DNA of 64,000 nucleotides from Cordilura impudica (taxonomy: Eukaryota > Arthropoda > Insecta > Diptera > Scathophagidae), in assembly GCA_963682025.1 (NCBI GenBank), contig OY821519.1, positions 65,280,783 to 65,344,782 of the forward strand. The letters are read 5' to 3'. This document shows, piece by piece, positions 54,648-64,000 of this stretch; within the stretch, counting starts at the first letter, position 1, and each line of letters starts with the position of its first letter. The notes below the pieces were generated by a model. That model was not told where the DNA came from and ran no database searches. It worked only from the letters and a program-made list of their open reading frames with translations. A program made the position numbers and the translations under genes.

Positions 54648-56773
54648 CCCTCTAATGCATGAATTTTTGTTTTGACTTCTAATTTCATATTAGACTAACT
54701 TCAAGCTGCTGATCACGAATCTGAAGTTGTTTTTTTGATTTGATGCTGCGTTTACCTTTTACAGGTAAAAATTTCTACTCCGCCTTGAGGCGGATCTATG
54801 CATTAACGTCTCAAATAAGTAGACAGGTATATTTCGATTTAAATTTTAAACAAAATCATTTTATTAAGATAATTTGTAAGTTTTGATTTATTCCTTATTA
54901 TGGAAGTAGTAAAAACATTTATTTATTGTTGAATTGCATAAATTAATATTACATTTAACACAAAATGCTTGAGTTTCCGATTTGCAGCCGGGAAATTGGC
55001 ACATTTTCTTACCAGAGCGGTCTAAAAAATTACACCAATGCCCAATTTGATCGTACTTAATATTTTCCACTGGCAGGTACGCCTTTTTAGCCTTTGGTGG
55101 GGGTGTTGAAGAAGATGGACGACCGCGTTTGGCAGGTTGTTCCGATCGAATCAAATAAAGTGATTCAGCCACCTCTATTCTGAAGTCAGGAAGTAAACAA
55201 TTTACGACGCCTTTGTTTAGTCTATTATAAAGACAATATGCGTTTACCATAGCTATCCAAAATGTGTCCACTTTCTGGTCTTCATTTTTTATTGGTATCG
55301 ACCTAGCAGTCCGTCAACCAAATCTACACCACTCATATGCTTGTTGTATTCTTTTATAATTGCTGGACAATTCACCTATATATTTTGTTTCGCTTTACGA
55401 TCCCAACGAATTGCTTTTGAAGAGTGAGGATTTTGCATACCACGTAAGTAGAGAGTAGTCGGACTGATCTTGTGTCATACCACAAAACGCTGCTTATATC
55501 TACTCCGCAAACTGTTCCAACGTATTCTTCGACGAACCCATGTTCTACCTTTTAAGATTGCATAGCAGCATCGGTTGAAAGTTTACTGTACCTAAACTGG
55601 GAATCCCACGACTTCTAAGGTATAATAACAATCCCAATGATGTGTAGAAATTGTCGAAGTACATGATGTGATTGATATTGTTTGGCATGTTTTGTGACAT
55701 TCTAACTCCAACATTAGATGCAGCGCTAAGATCAGGACAATTTGGCAAAATTTTGTTATCGCCAGCGCCACAATATATTTCAAAAGCATAAGAATAACCT
55801 GAAGAGTCGCAGAGTACAAACAACTTCGCTCCCCACTTGTGAGGTTTAGCCTGCATGTATTGCCTAATAGGATTTCATTTCATCTTTGTAGCACACATTT
55901 GCTCATTAACGCAAAGATGTTGGAGCTTTGGGACCAAAGCAAATCTCCGTTGAAGTGTTGTATAAAAGGCCTCGTTTTATACAAGGGGTCGTAGGCAGGT
56001 TTACCTTTTTCTATAAGCAATGAATCATCATTAAAATGCAGGTTAATCCGTCAAATTTAAACTACATTCAAGAGCATTTCGCATAATTTTTGAAGAGTTA
56101 AGCATAGAATCTCAATTATGGAATCATCTTGAGGCTGTACATAATAAGGATTCCTTTCATCATCGTCACTATCGAAATCGCATTCATCGCCAGAAGTATC
56201 ATAATCAGATTGTGCTTGTTCGAAGAATTCGCGAATTTCATCCTCGGTCATAAATGTTTTATTTTTACGGAACATTTTTGAAGCTGGTGAAATGATAAAA
56301 AGGAGTCTATAATTTGAATAAAAACACAATATATATGAAACTGTTTGTAAAAGGGGGGCTAAATAAGTTAACGCCGCAGTGCATGAGTCCGCCTCAAGGC
56401 GGAGTTGAATATTTTTCATTTACTCACCTGTTAATATTTTTTTCACAACAATACTCAACGAAAGAATATAAGATTTCTTATACGTTGATATTTTTTTAAA
56501 GTCAATTCGACACAAAAGATTACACTTTTTTTATTTGCAAAAATTGGGGTCTTTGTAAAAAGAATAAAAAACGCGCAATAGAAGCCACATGTCACTACAA
56601 ACTGTCATTACTCGAAAACTAAAAAGAGTGTTGCCAGTCTGAAAAAACACAAACGTAGCTTAAAGCTTTAACTACACTTTAAAAAAAAGTCGGAATTAAA
56701 ATATAAAAAAATATATATATCAGATCAGCTTTAGCGTAAACCCCGTCTAAAGGCGGGGCTATGCACTAGAGGC
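54648..56773 (-). mobile_element. piggyBac-like element, TTAA target
   Basis: Flanked by TTAA on both sides (54644-54647 and 56774-56777). Ends CCCTCTAATGCAT (left) and, inverted, GCCTCTAGTGCAT (right). 2,126 bp. Near both ends there are extra copies of the terminal-type motif: TCCGCCTTGAGGCGGATCTA with TGCAT at 54779, its inverse at 56381-56405, and CCCCGTCTAAAGGCGGGG at 56741. The TTAA lies inside the mariner-type reading frame: closing the gap gives THFDLNIFVNRQN across the site. Confidence 0.92.
54889..56275 (-). pseudogene. piggyBac transposase, decayed
   Basis: Starts MFRKNKTFMTEDEIREFFEQ with an acidic segment (GDECDFDSDDDERNP), as usual for piggyBac N-termini. A large deletion then removes most of the N-terminal domain up to LHFNDDSLLIEKGKPAYDPL. 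The core continues KLQHLCVNEQM (first catalytic Asp of the family D-E-Q motif is Asn), stop, RQYMQAKPHKWGAKLFVLCD, YFDNFYTSLGLLLYLRSRGI (second Asp intact), and later HMSGVDLVDGLLGRYQ (third Asp intact) in another frame. The C-terminus DTFWIAMVNAYCLYNRL ends in a Cys-rich domain, CQFPGCKSETQAFC.KCNINLC, like the family's zinc-binding tail. Several stops and shifts. Confidence 0.9.
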
Positions 56774-56777
56774 TTAA

Positions 56778-57194
56778 GGTCAAAATGTGTTTCATAGCTT
56801 AAAATGATTTTGTTCAAAAACATCAGCATCCACTTGTTGATGTTTAATAATCCATTCAACGAACTCTGCGCTGTGATCATTGGGCTTCATGGTCCTGGAC
56901 TTTCACCAACACTATTACACACTGCTTCGATATTAACAATTGTACAGTTATTTTTTAACGACCAATTGATCCAGTCTGGCTGAATTTTTCAAATACTCTC
57001 TTCATAGTTGACGAAGTTAGATCAATCTTCCGACTATATTTTGTACGAAAATTTCGAAATGTAGCCGCCATTATTTTCATTATTTTTGAAATATTGTAAA
57101 CCATGAAAACGCGTTGTTCTCTCATGTAATGCTCTTTTTTATTAACCCTATTAAACTGTCTTTCTTTTTTGGTTGCAAACACTTTACTGAACAA
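56778..57194 (-). pseudogene. Mariner-type transposase, N-terminal part
   Basis: ATG-type start region with YMREQRVFMVYNISKIMKIM, AATFRNFRTKYSRKIDLTSS, TMKRVFEKFSQTGSIGR: the DUF4817-type helix-turn-helix. After a stop, frames give NIEAVCNSVGESPGP and then directly KPNDHSAEFVEWIIKHQQVD, so about 35 residues (the RR..Q.LGLS..T..RIL region) are deleted. It runs into the piggyBac target site. Confidence 0.85.
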
Positions 57195-57364
57195 ATGACG
57201 GAAAATTCAAATCTTGTGTGAATTTTGGAATACCCTTTATACAAAATTTCGTCAAAATTAATTAACCTGTAGTTTGATTGCAAGGTTTACGTATTTCAAA
57301 AATGTGAAACAAATCCCTTTAGACCACCAGTTGATAAATGCAACTATAATATAAGAAAAAACTG

Positions 57365-57965
57365 GAAAGAATTTCGAATCATGTCCTAATAAGGAAATAG
57401 TTAAATACTTGGGTGTCTATTTAGATAATTTTTGTATTTTAATCAACACTTTAAGGAAATTCTTACAAAAGCAAGAAATGCCTTCTTTATATATAGATCA
57501 TTGTTTTATTCTAAATGTGTTCTAGAATGAAAATATTAATGTATCAGTCCTTAATAAGATCTATAATAACATATCGTCGTTCGTAAGTTATTGTGTTCTA
57601 TATGTTTTTTTTTTTTTTTTTTTTTTGATTAATCCATGTTTAAGTTCTAACAGTTCTTACTCTTAAAGGAGTTTTCAAAGAGGAATTTTTTTTAAACAGA
57701 AAAAACCACAAACTATAGTACTTTCCTTGGTAGGAAGGTCGCAACAATTTTATCGGTTCAGTTTTTTTTAATTAGCAACTAAACTTTAGCAACTAAACTT
57801 TAACAAAAAGCATATAGAACACAATAATTTACGAACGACGATATGGTTGTCCAATATGGTTTAACATATCACCATCATACATGAAAATAATTATACTTTT
57901 TTAAAGGAAATGTTTAGGGACTTCTACATCACTATATAGATCTCTAGAAAGCACTTATATTAAAA
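57365..57965 (+). pseudogene. Non-LTR reverse transcriptase C-terminal fragment, split by a MITE
   Basis: Frames read KEIVKYLGVYLDNF, FKEILTKARNAFFIYRSLFY, VLE-KLILMYQSLIRSIITY, then after the MITE GCPIWFNISPSYMKIIILF, RKCLGTSTSLYRSLES. These are the thumb and tail of a Jockey-type RT. Excision of the MITE restores ITYGCPIWF in frame. The 5' part, including YADD, is absent. Confidence 0.8.
57574..57841. mobile_element. MITE with TCGTCGTTCG ends
   Basis: TCGTCGTTCGTAAGTTATTG, then TGTTCTATATG at the left, inverted at 57800-57841. The host reading frame shows that the original site was CATATGG, so the insertion duplicated TA (ends TCGTCG) or ATAT (ends CGTCG). TA would suit a mariner-type MITE. 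268 bp, non-coding. Confidence 0.8.
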
Positions 57966-58059
57966 ATGTGTATAAGATAAAAAACTGTCCCATAAGGCTA
58001 ATATTATAAGAATATAAAATTTTATAATTAAAATAAATTGGAAATCTATATATTAACAC

Positions 58060-58252
58060 GTGAAGGCAAATTTTTAGTTCCCTTTTTAAGAAATATGCGG
58101 GCACAGAGGAATGTGAAAATTGGCATAGTTATAATACATATGGAGGCTGAGAATGATAAAATTTGTGTTTAATCTGTCTTATTAAATTAAATAAAATAAA
58201 ATATTTCTAATAATTCGTTACACCCTGCAAATGTGAATGATTTAAATTATAC
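58060..58252. repeat. Dispersed repeat, copy 2 (pair with 2165-2425)
   Basis: GTGAAGGCAAATTTTTAGTT ... GAGGCTGAGAATGATAAAAT ... TTACACCCTGCAAATG, collinear with the copy at 2210-2425. Ends where a CTAG-ended repeat begins. Confidence 0.75.
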
Positions 58253-58253
58253 T

Positions 58254-58565
58254 AGCAGATTCCAGCGCTCGAAATTCGAGTGCAATTTCTAGGCAACTTT
58301 ATTTCTCAACTTAGCCAATTCACAAACCAACACTTTTTTGGTTTATTATTATTGTGAATGAAGATAAAAAACTCATTAACAAACACATTACCAAATTTAA
58401 TAAACACACATAGCATATGTATAATTTTGTGTAAGTGTTAGTAGCAACTTTAAATGCAATTTACTCAAAATAAAGGAAAAAATTTAAAAATCTGTAAATC
58501 TGCAAAACGGCTAAAAAGATATACCTTAAATACCTTTCAAATAATATACGTTTGGTCAAAATAGA
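58254..58565 (+). repeat. CTAG-ended dispersed repeat, right end missing
   Basis: Starts ACTAGCAGATTCCAGCGCTC and follows the family body to ATATACGTTTGGTCAAAATA, then stops; the normal CGGGATAAAACGG continuation is absent. Confidence 0.8.
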
Positions 58566-58980
58566 CAGACAAAAATAAAGGCAGTGGACTGCAATTTAGC
58601 AAATTTGAATATCAAATACGATACAAACATATCAAGAAAAGATTTAAATTGCTTAAAAGAAGCATAAGCAATGTATTTTTAAAATTTTTATTGCAAGAAA
58701 AAATATATAATTCAAGATTTATATTTATTTGTTAAAATCATTTATTACCGCAATGTTTAATTTATTTTCTGCATGGAAAAAAAACGCAACGCAAAACACA
58801 ATATTGTGTTTACACTCTTATAAATCTATACAAAAAATAGTCCACAAATATAAAGTAGAACATTCAATGTCAATGTTCCGTTTATCGAAGTAATTTTATT
58901 TTATTGATAAGTTTTTTATCTTTATAAGCACAATTAGTAAACTATCAATCAAAAAACAATTGGCTTTTGTTGGAAAACAC
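58566..58980. other. No feature
   Basis: AT-rich sequence without recognised element or coding frame. Confidence 0.4.
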
Positions 58981-58983
58981 TTA

Positions 58984-59130
58984 GTGGCTCATTCTATGAA
59001 AGGAAATGCAATGAAACGATTAAAATTTGTATGAAAAATTTAAAACTGAAATATTTCAAAAAAAAAAATTTTTCATATAAATTTGAAACGTTTCGCGTTA
59101 TGTTTCGTTTTATAGAGTGTGCCCAATAAG
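58984..59130. mobile_element. Short MITE, about 145 bp
   Basis: GGCTCATTCTATGAAA...GGAAAT at the left and, inverted, GGGCACACTCTATAAAACGA at the right, with AAATTTGTATGAAAAATTT / AAATTTATATGAAAAATTT arms meeting at an A11 tract. Possible target duplication not resolved. Confidence 0.6.
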
Positions 59131-59637
59131 CAACATTTGAAGATAAAATTTTCTCAATAAATTAAGCCGAGATAAAAAGTACTTTATAAATTTCTATATG
59201 TATTTTTCGATTGCCAAAATTAATTCTCAATTTGGTGGATAACCTCAAATTATAGACTGGCTGCAAAAGTCTAGCAAACTTTAACCGTAAATAACAGTAA
59301 AATAAGAACAACTTATATGAACATTACAGTAGTCAAAGTCCCACCACATCCAGCCATAACCGCGAAAATATCTTGAGGAAATTGATTTTCGATTTTCGTT
59401 TTTGATGAAAATCATCTATCAAAATTTCATAACAGTTATGAATATTTATATATTAAAGATAAGGCGAAGCTACTAAATTTATTTTCGCGGTCAGATCTTG
59501 ACATGGTATCCTGGTCCTTATTATTATTCATTAATAGGGCACAAAATAATTGGGTATAATGAGGCAATTGACAGTTATAAACAAAACGAAATTGACAATT
59601 ATTGCCAGCAGAATGGGGCTCGGTAATTGGTTTAAAA
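59131..59637. other. No feature
   Basis: AT-rich sequence with no convincing ORF or repeat. Confidence 0.4.
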
Positions 59638-62600
59638 AACAAGTAAAAAAAAGTATAGTCGGTCTAAACCTCATACCAAGAGACCCAATATCTTAGGTCC
59701 AACTAATTGGATATAGAAAATAAGCTTAAACCAAATTTGAGTTTCATTTTTATTAGTATTTTGCCTTTGAATACGAAAAAGTTCATACCGGATGCTAATT
59801 TATATGGGGGACTAGTTCGAAAAATTAACCGATCGTGATCATATTTGGTAAGATCACTTATTTTTTGCAAAAAAACATATAAACCAAATTTGAGGAAAAT
59901 CTGTGCAATATTTTTGTTTTTGATAGATTTAAGTGAAGGTCGGGAAGTTGCTTTATATGGGGGCTATGACTAAGAATTGTCATATAGTGTTTATTTTTGG
60001 ACTACTGAGTAACGGATGTAACAAAGTATACAAACCCAATTTGACCCAGATCTGTGTGACAATTAGGATATGGCAATTGAAGTCGATTACAAAGGGGTCA
60101 CTTATAATGGGACTAGGTCTGCACATGAACCGATTTCCAACAATTTCAATAACATTCATCGTATGGCCGATAGAAGTTTATGTACTAAATTTCATCAAAA
60201 TATATTCATACATATATGCGACCTGTAGTTTGATTACAGGGTTTACATGGACAAACAGATGGACGGACAGACGGCCGGACGGACATCGCAAAATCGACTC
60301 AGAACGTTTCTGAGTCAATCGGCATAATAAGAGATGGGTTCTAGATCAAATATTTTTGGTAGTTACAAGCATCAGCACAAAGTCATTATAACCTGACCAC
60401 TAAGGTGGCCCTTAATAAAAAAAAGTGTTCAAACTCTCGGTCTCACCCCCTAGAAATATGCGAATAGCAAAAAATATACAAAGATGAGATATACAAAGTT
60501 TTGGGTCAATCAACGCGACTGAAAATTTCAAGTCTGTTTATATGGGAAAAATTTTAATTTTTTTTTTTTTCAGATTTTACGAAAATTTCGTTCTATAGTT
60601 TAATTTTCTAACAAGTTGTTATATAAATCGATATTACTGATAAATTATCTTTTCAAAAAGCTATATTACTTCAAAATCGAATAAAAACTCGCAAAGAAAT
60701 AACAAATGCCCCAGACCACTTTTGTGCCAAAAAAAAAAAAAGTCTAGGTCATGAAATGTGATGAACATTTATTCAAATTTAACAAATTGATTAAAGCCAT
60801 AATTTTTTTTTGGTCTCTATACCTATACGTACTCAGATATGAATTATTGTTTTATTACCACGTTGCTAACCTATTGCGAAATGTGACCAAAGATGGAACA
60901 TTTTTTTGATAAAATTTTTAAAATCCTTTTTTAAGTTTTAAAAAATTTTCTTAAACAAAATTTAAAAAAATGGATCAGGCTCTTAAAGTTTTGTTTAATT
61001 TATGTTAGAGATTAACTGTGTGAATTTTTAATTAAATTCCTCTGCCAGAATTTCTTTTACAAAGAGTTTTTTTTTTGCAGATTTCGAGAAAAATTAGTTT
61101 TTTTTTTAAATATTCAGTAAATGTACTCTTTCTAAATACTTCGTACCAAAAATTTATTAGTTTTCTACTTTTAAATGTTATATTTTATCTTAATAGCCTA
61201 GGTTTTCTGATAAAATAATATGACTCCATTAACCCTTTTGGAATTGGGGTCGCATATGACCCCAAGCTAATGAAAGATAATTTATTGAAAAAAAAAAATC
61301 AAATATTTTGTAAGTGCTGTTGAATTTTTAGATGTGACGCTTAAAACATAATAACCATGCTAAAAATTTGGAATAAATCGAACAACGTTAACCCATTCCT
61401 TGCCGAGGCCAAACTTTGAATTTTGGCATATTTAAAAAAATTAATTATTCTATCAAACTGGATGAAAGCCTTAATATGAGTTGTGCTATATTTTACGAAA
61501 ACTTGCCCTTATGTTCAGCAGTATTTGCAAAATATTTGAATTTTTTGACTTAATCGCCCTATACTAGATTGGGGTTATTTGTGGCGCCAAGTCCAAAAAG
61601 GTTAATGAATCCAAATTAAAAAATGATCTTTATCATCAAATCATAAAAATCGGTAAAATGTAGCACAATTTTTTGTGCAACCAACCCATAGTAAGGGTTT
61701 CATCTAGTTTACTAGAACAATTAATTTATATAAATATGCCAAAATTCATAGTTTGGCCTCGGCAAGAAATGGATTAACGTTGTTCGATTTATTCAAAGTT
61801 TTTAGCGTGGACGACTTGCATATTTGGTTATTATGTTTTAAGCGTCACATCTAAAAATTCAACAGCACAAACAAAATATTTGATTTTTTTTTAATAAATT
61901 GTCTTTCATTAGCTTGGTGTCATATGCGACCCCAAGTCCAAAAGGGTTAATGGGGAAATAATATTATTTTTAGAAACCCTAGACTATTAGGATAAAATAT
62001 AACATTTAAAAGAGAAAACTGAAAAATGTTTGGTACAAAGTATTTAGAAATAGTACATTTACTGAATATTTCACAAAAAAACTCATTTTTATCGAAATCC
62101 GCAAAAAAGAATTCTTTGAAAAAAAATTCTGGCACAAGAATTTACTTGAAAATTCACACAGTTAATCTCTAACATATATTAAACAAAACTTTAAATCGTC
62201 AGATCAATTTTTTTAAATTTTGTTAAAGAAAATTTTTTAAAACTTAAAAAAGGAGTTTTGAAATTTTATCAAAAAAAATTTCCATCTTTGGTCTCATTTC
62301 GCAATAGGTTAGCAAAGTGGTAATAAAACAATACTTCATATCTGAGTACTTATAGGTATAGAGACCAAAAAAAAAAAATTATGGTTTAATAAATTTGTTA
62401 AATTTGAAAAAATGTTCATCACATTTCATGACCTAGAGTTTTTTGACACAAAAGTGGTCTGGGGCATTTGTTATATCTTTGCGAGTTTTTATTCGATTTT
62501 GAAGTTATATAGCTTTTTGAAATGATAATTTATCAGTAATATCGATTCATATAACAACTTGTCGAAAAAGTTTAACTATAGAACGAAATTTTCGTAAAAT

Positions 62601-62816
62601 TTGAAAAAAATTGAAATTTTCCCCATATAAACACATTTGAAATTTTCAGTCGCGCTGAGGCAACTCCAATTTTTTTTGATTGACCCAACACTTTTTCTCA
62701 GTTTTTTTTTTCCTATTCGCATATTTCTAGGGGGTGAGACTTTAAATTCGAACACTTTTTTCCCCTTCATATAATGAAGGGCCACCCTACTGACCACATT
62801 GTGGTATAGGGTATAA
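59638..62816 (+). mobile_element. DINE-A element, copy 3, split by family G foldback
   Basis: Starts AACAAGTAAAAAAAAGTATA with a changed hairpin, has the ACGGACAGACGGCCGGACGG microsatellite at about 60262, and breaks off in the 3' stem-loop at CTGACCAC (60400). The other half of the stem-loop (CTGACCACATTGTGGTATAG, then GGTATAA) is at 62790-62816. Confidence 0.88.
60401..62789. mobile_element. hAT-like giant foldback, family G, copy 2
   Basis: 2,389 bp between perfect duplications CTGACCAC (60393-60400 and 62790-62797). Ends TAAGGTGGCCCTT (one change from TAGGGTGGCCC) and inverse. Almost the whole element is an inverted repeat: arms of about 1.1 kb meet around 61500-61680 (AGATGTGACGCTTAAAACAT at about 61330 and its near-mirror at about 61835). 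No coding sequence. Confidence 0.9.
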
Positions 62817-63190
62817 AACGACCATCTGAGAGTGTTAAAGGTGCAGCTATTTCCTGCAGTGATGTTTTTTATAAAACTATTCAACATAAACTATGATATA
62901 AACTATTCCACACATGAAAAACGTCAATAATGCTGTTGGTCAGATGATTAGATACGTAGTTGCCACGCCCCTTACAATAGCCCCAAAATATTTTTATGTT
63001 TTACTTAAATGAGAATAAAAATGTACGCATGTACCATAACGTGGCCCTTCGATTTAGCTTTCATATGATACCCAATGCGTAGAAGACGGTAACTTTTCAG
63101 TTAATATGAATTAAAGCAAAAAAAAAAAGCAAAAACACTATACACCCGGCCAGAAGCAAAGTTCAGTTTGAAAAAAATTACGACAAAAAA
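62817..63190. other. No gene recognised
   Basis: Contains TTGCCACGCCCCTTACAATA at about 62960, a weak match to the GCCACGCCC repeat family, and an A-rich leader just before the next coding-like stretch. Confidence 0.4.
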
Positions 63191-64000
63191 GTGATTATGC
63201 CATCTTTTTGTGGGCGATCCCTTCCAGAAACAGTATCTACCGAAATCCTAGCTGATCCTGTTTCAGAAATATCAACATTTCAATTTCAAAAAAAAAAAAT
63301 AGGAAATATTATTTACACAAAATGGGAAGACTCAAAAGCTTCTATTAAACTTTGTAAGACGTATTTTCAGGAAATAGGTAAGGGTATTCGACATTCTTGC
63401 GATAGTAAGCCATCATCACCTCAGGCCCGTGAAAATATTTCGAATATTGTAGAAAAATTACCTGAAAAACAGCAAAATCAACTAATCTATTCTCAACTAA
63501 AAAAAATATTAAAGAGAGTGACCAGAAAAATGGAATTATGTTAGATACATTGGGTCCGAAAGCTAGAGTATCATTAAATAAAAAAATGGAAAAAAAAAAT
63601 AATTTTAGAGCTGATATTTTAGATAATTGTCAGGCAACTACTGACGCTTCAAATACCTAACTATATGAGAAAAATAACTATTTTCATTCGTACTTCTGCT
63701 GGAAGGCAATCAGTACCAGTAAATTACGTCAATCGTATGCGCTCCAGATCGAACAAAATGGGCCACATTTACAAAGAGGGCATTTATGAGTTTGAAATTG
63801 AATCAAATAAAATAGAAAATAGACCAGTTATTTATGCAAACGCCACAGAGATTCTCAAATATATTTTTGATCAACGCTCTACGAAACATATCGAGAGGTA
63901 ATATCAAAATTATGACTGACGGTGGTCAAAAATTATTAAAATTTTCTATTTCTATTTTAGAAGAAGATAATCCAATTCAAATAGATAGTAGTGAGAATAA
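63191..64000 (+). pseudogene. Transposon-type protein pseudogene, runs off the right edge
   Basis: Coding-like in successive frames: from ATG at 63197, MPSFCGRSLPETVSTEILAD, KWEDSKASIKLCKTYFQEIG to stop at 63542; then MLDTLGPKARVSLNKKME, NNFRADILDNCQATTDASNT and stop at 63660; then MRKITIFIRTSAGRQSVPVN, EGIYEFEIESNKIENRPVIY to stop at 63901; then IKIMTDGGQKLLKFSISILE to the window edge. The pattern (LPETVSR..., later TDGG..FLK) reminds me of a protein repeated in arthropod and Hydra genomes and probably transposon-borne; I cannot name the superfamily. The frame changes mean it is broken, or that introns are present. Confidence 0.5.

Larger units (their letters stand above)
54085..57237 (-). 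mobile_element. Mariner-type element (DUF4817 type) carrying a piggyBac
   Basis: Ends AAGAGCGTCTCAAAATTCAG (left) and, inverted, AAGGGTATTCCAAAATTCAC (right), each next to TA(TA). Outside the nested piggyBac (54648-56773) it is about 1.03 kb, shorter than a full element because the middle of the transposase has been deleted. Oriented minus. Confidence 0.82.
53720..57290 (+). mobile_element. DINE-A element split by a mariner-type element
   Basis: 53720-54084 carries DINE-A blocks (TATGAAAATATTCATGTTGG, GGGGACTAGGTC, GCGGATAAAAGCTTATA). After the mariner-type insertion it resumes at about 57238 with TATACAAAATTTCGTCAAAA and CCTGTAGTTTGATTGCAAGG, matching the uninterrupted order in 39660-39740. 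Both DINE ends are truncated. Confidence 0.8.

Overview
This is insect nuclear DNA. It is AT-rich (poly-A/T tracts, 7-mer and 18-mer microsatellites) and packed with decayed transposons. The transposon families present (IS630/Tc1/mariner, hAT-like, piggyBac, Transib, Jockey- and CR1-like non-LTR elements, DINE/mini-me-like repeats with GTCY microsatellites) together with the one host gene point to a higher dipteran, most likely a muscoid (calyptrate) fly with a large genome. I see no rRNA, tRNA, CRISPR or bacterial-type operon.

The single recognisable host gene is furry (fry), on the minus strand. Ten exons are placed from 44169 down to 7056. Every junction has GT/AG signals, and the codon phases chain without a break for about 1,362 codons. 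They match the N-terminal part of the conserved Furry/Tao3/Mor2 protein, a large scaffold that works with NDR/Tricornered kinases. The first exon(s) with the start codon lie upstream of 44169 and were not found. The 3' part of the gene lies beyond the left edge. Short introns (60-92 bp) alternate with introns of 3.9-10.5 kb, and the long ones are full of transposons.

Left to right. 1-7055: simple repeats, an 18-bp GTAC minisatellite, Tc1- and mariner-type wrecks, and a three-frame Transib (RAG1-related) transposase. 7056-18379: three fry exons separated by introns holding a 2.08-kb hAT-like element that carries a Jockey-type gag fragment, a CACTG-ended inverted-repeat element, poly-T arrays and small MITEs. 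18380-28898: a nested stack in which a dispersed CTAG-ended repeat was hit by a 5'-truncated non-LTR element, which was itself hit by a CR1-like element (930-codon open ORF2) and a 350-bp SINE-like insert; then satellite-like DINE repeats and a DINE with a 1.4-kb T-rich array. 28899-35477: five fry exons with two foldback elements between them. 35478-42422: a 2.4-kb foldback palindrome and DINE copies. 42423-44169: two fry exons. 44170-64000: upstream of the placed exons, with mariner fragments, more foldbacks, a DINE > mariner > piggyBac nest, and a coding-like pseudogene running off the right edge.

The most notable structures are the nested insertions, several of which can be checked because a host reading frame or an exact target-site duplication is restored when the insert is removed, and three families of long TAGGG-ended foldback elements with 8-bp target duplications.
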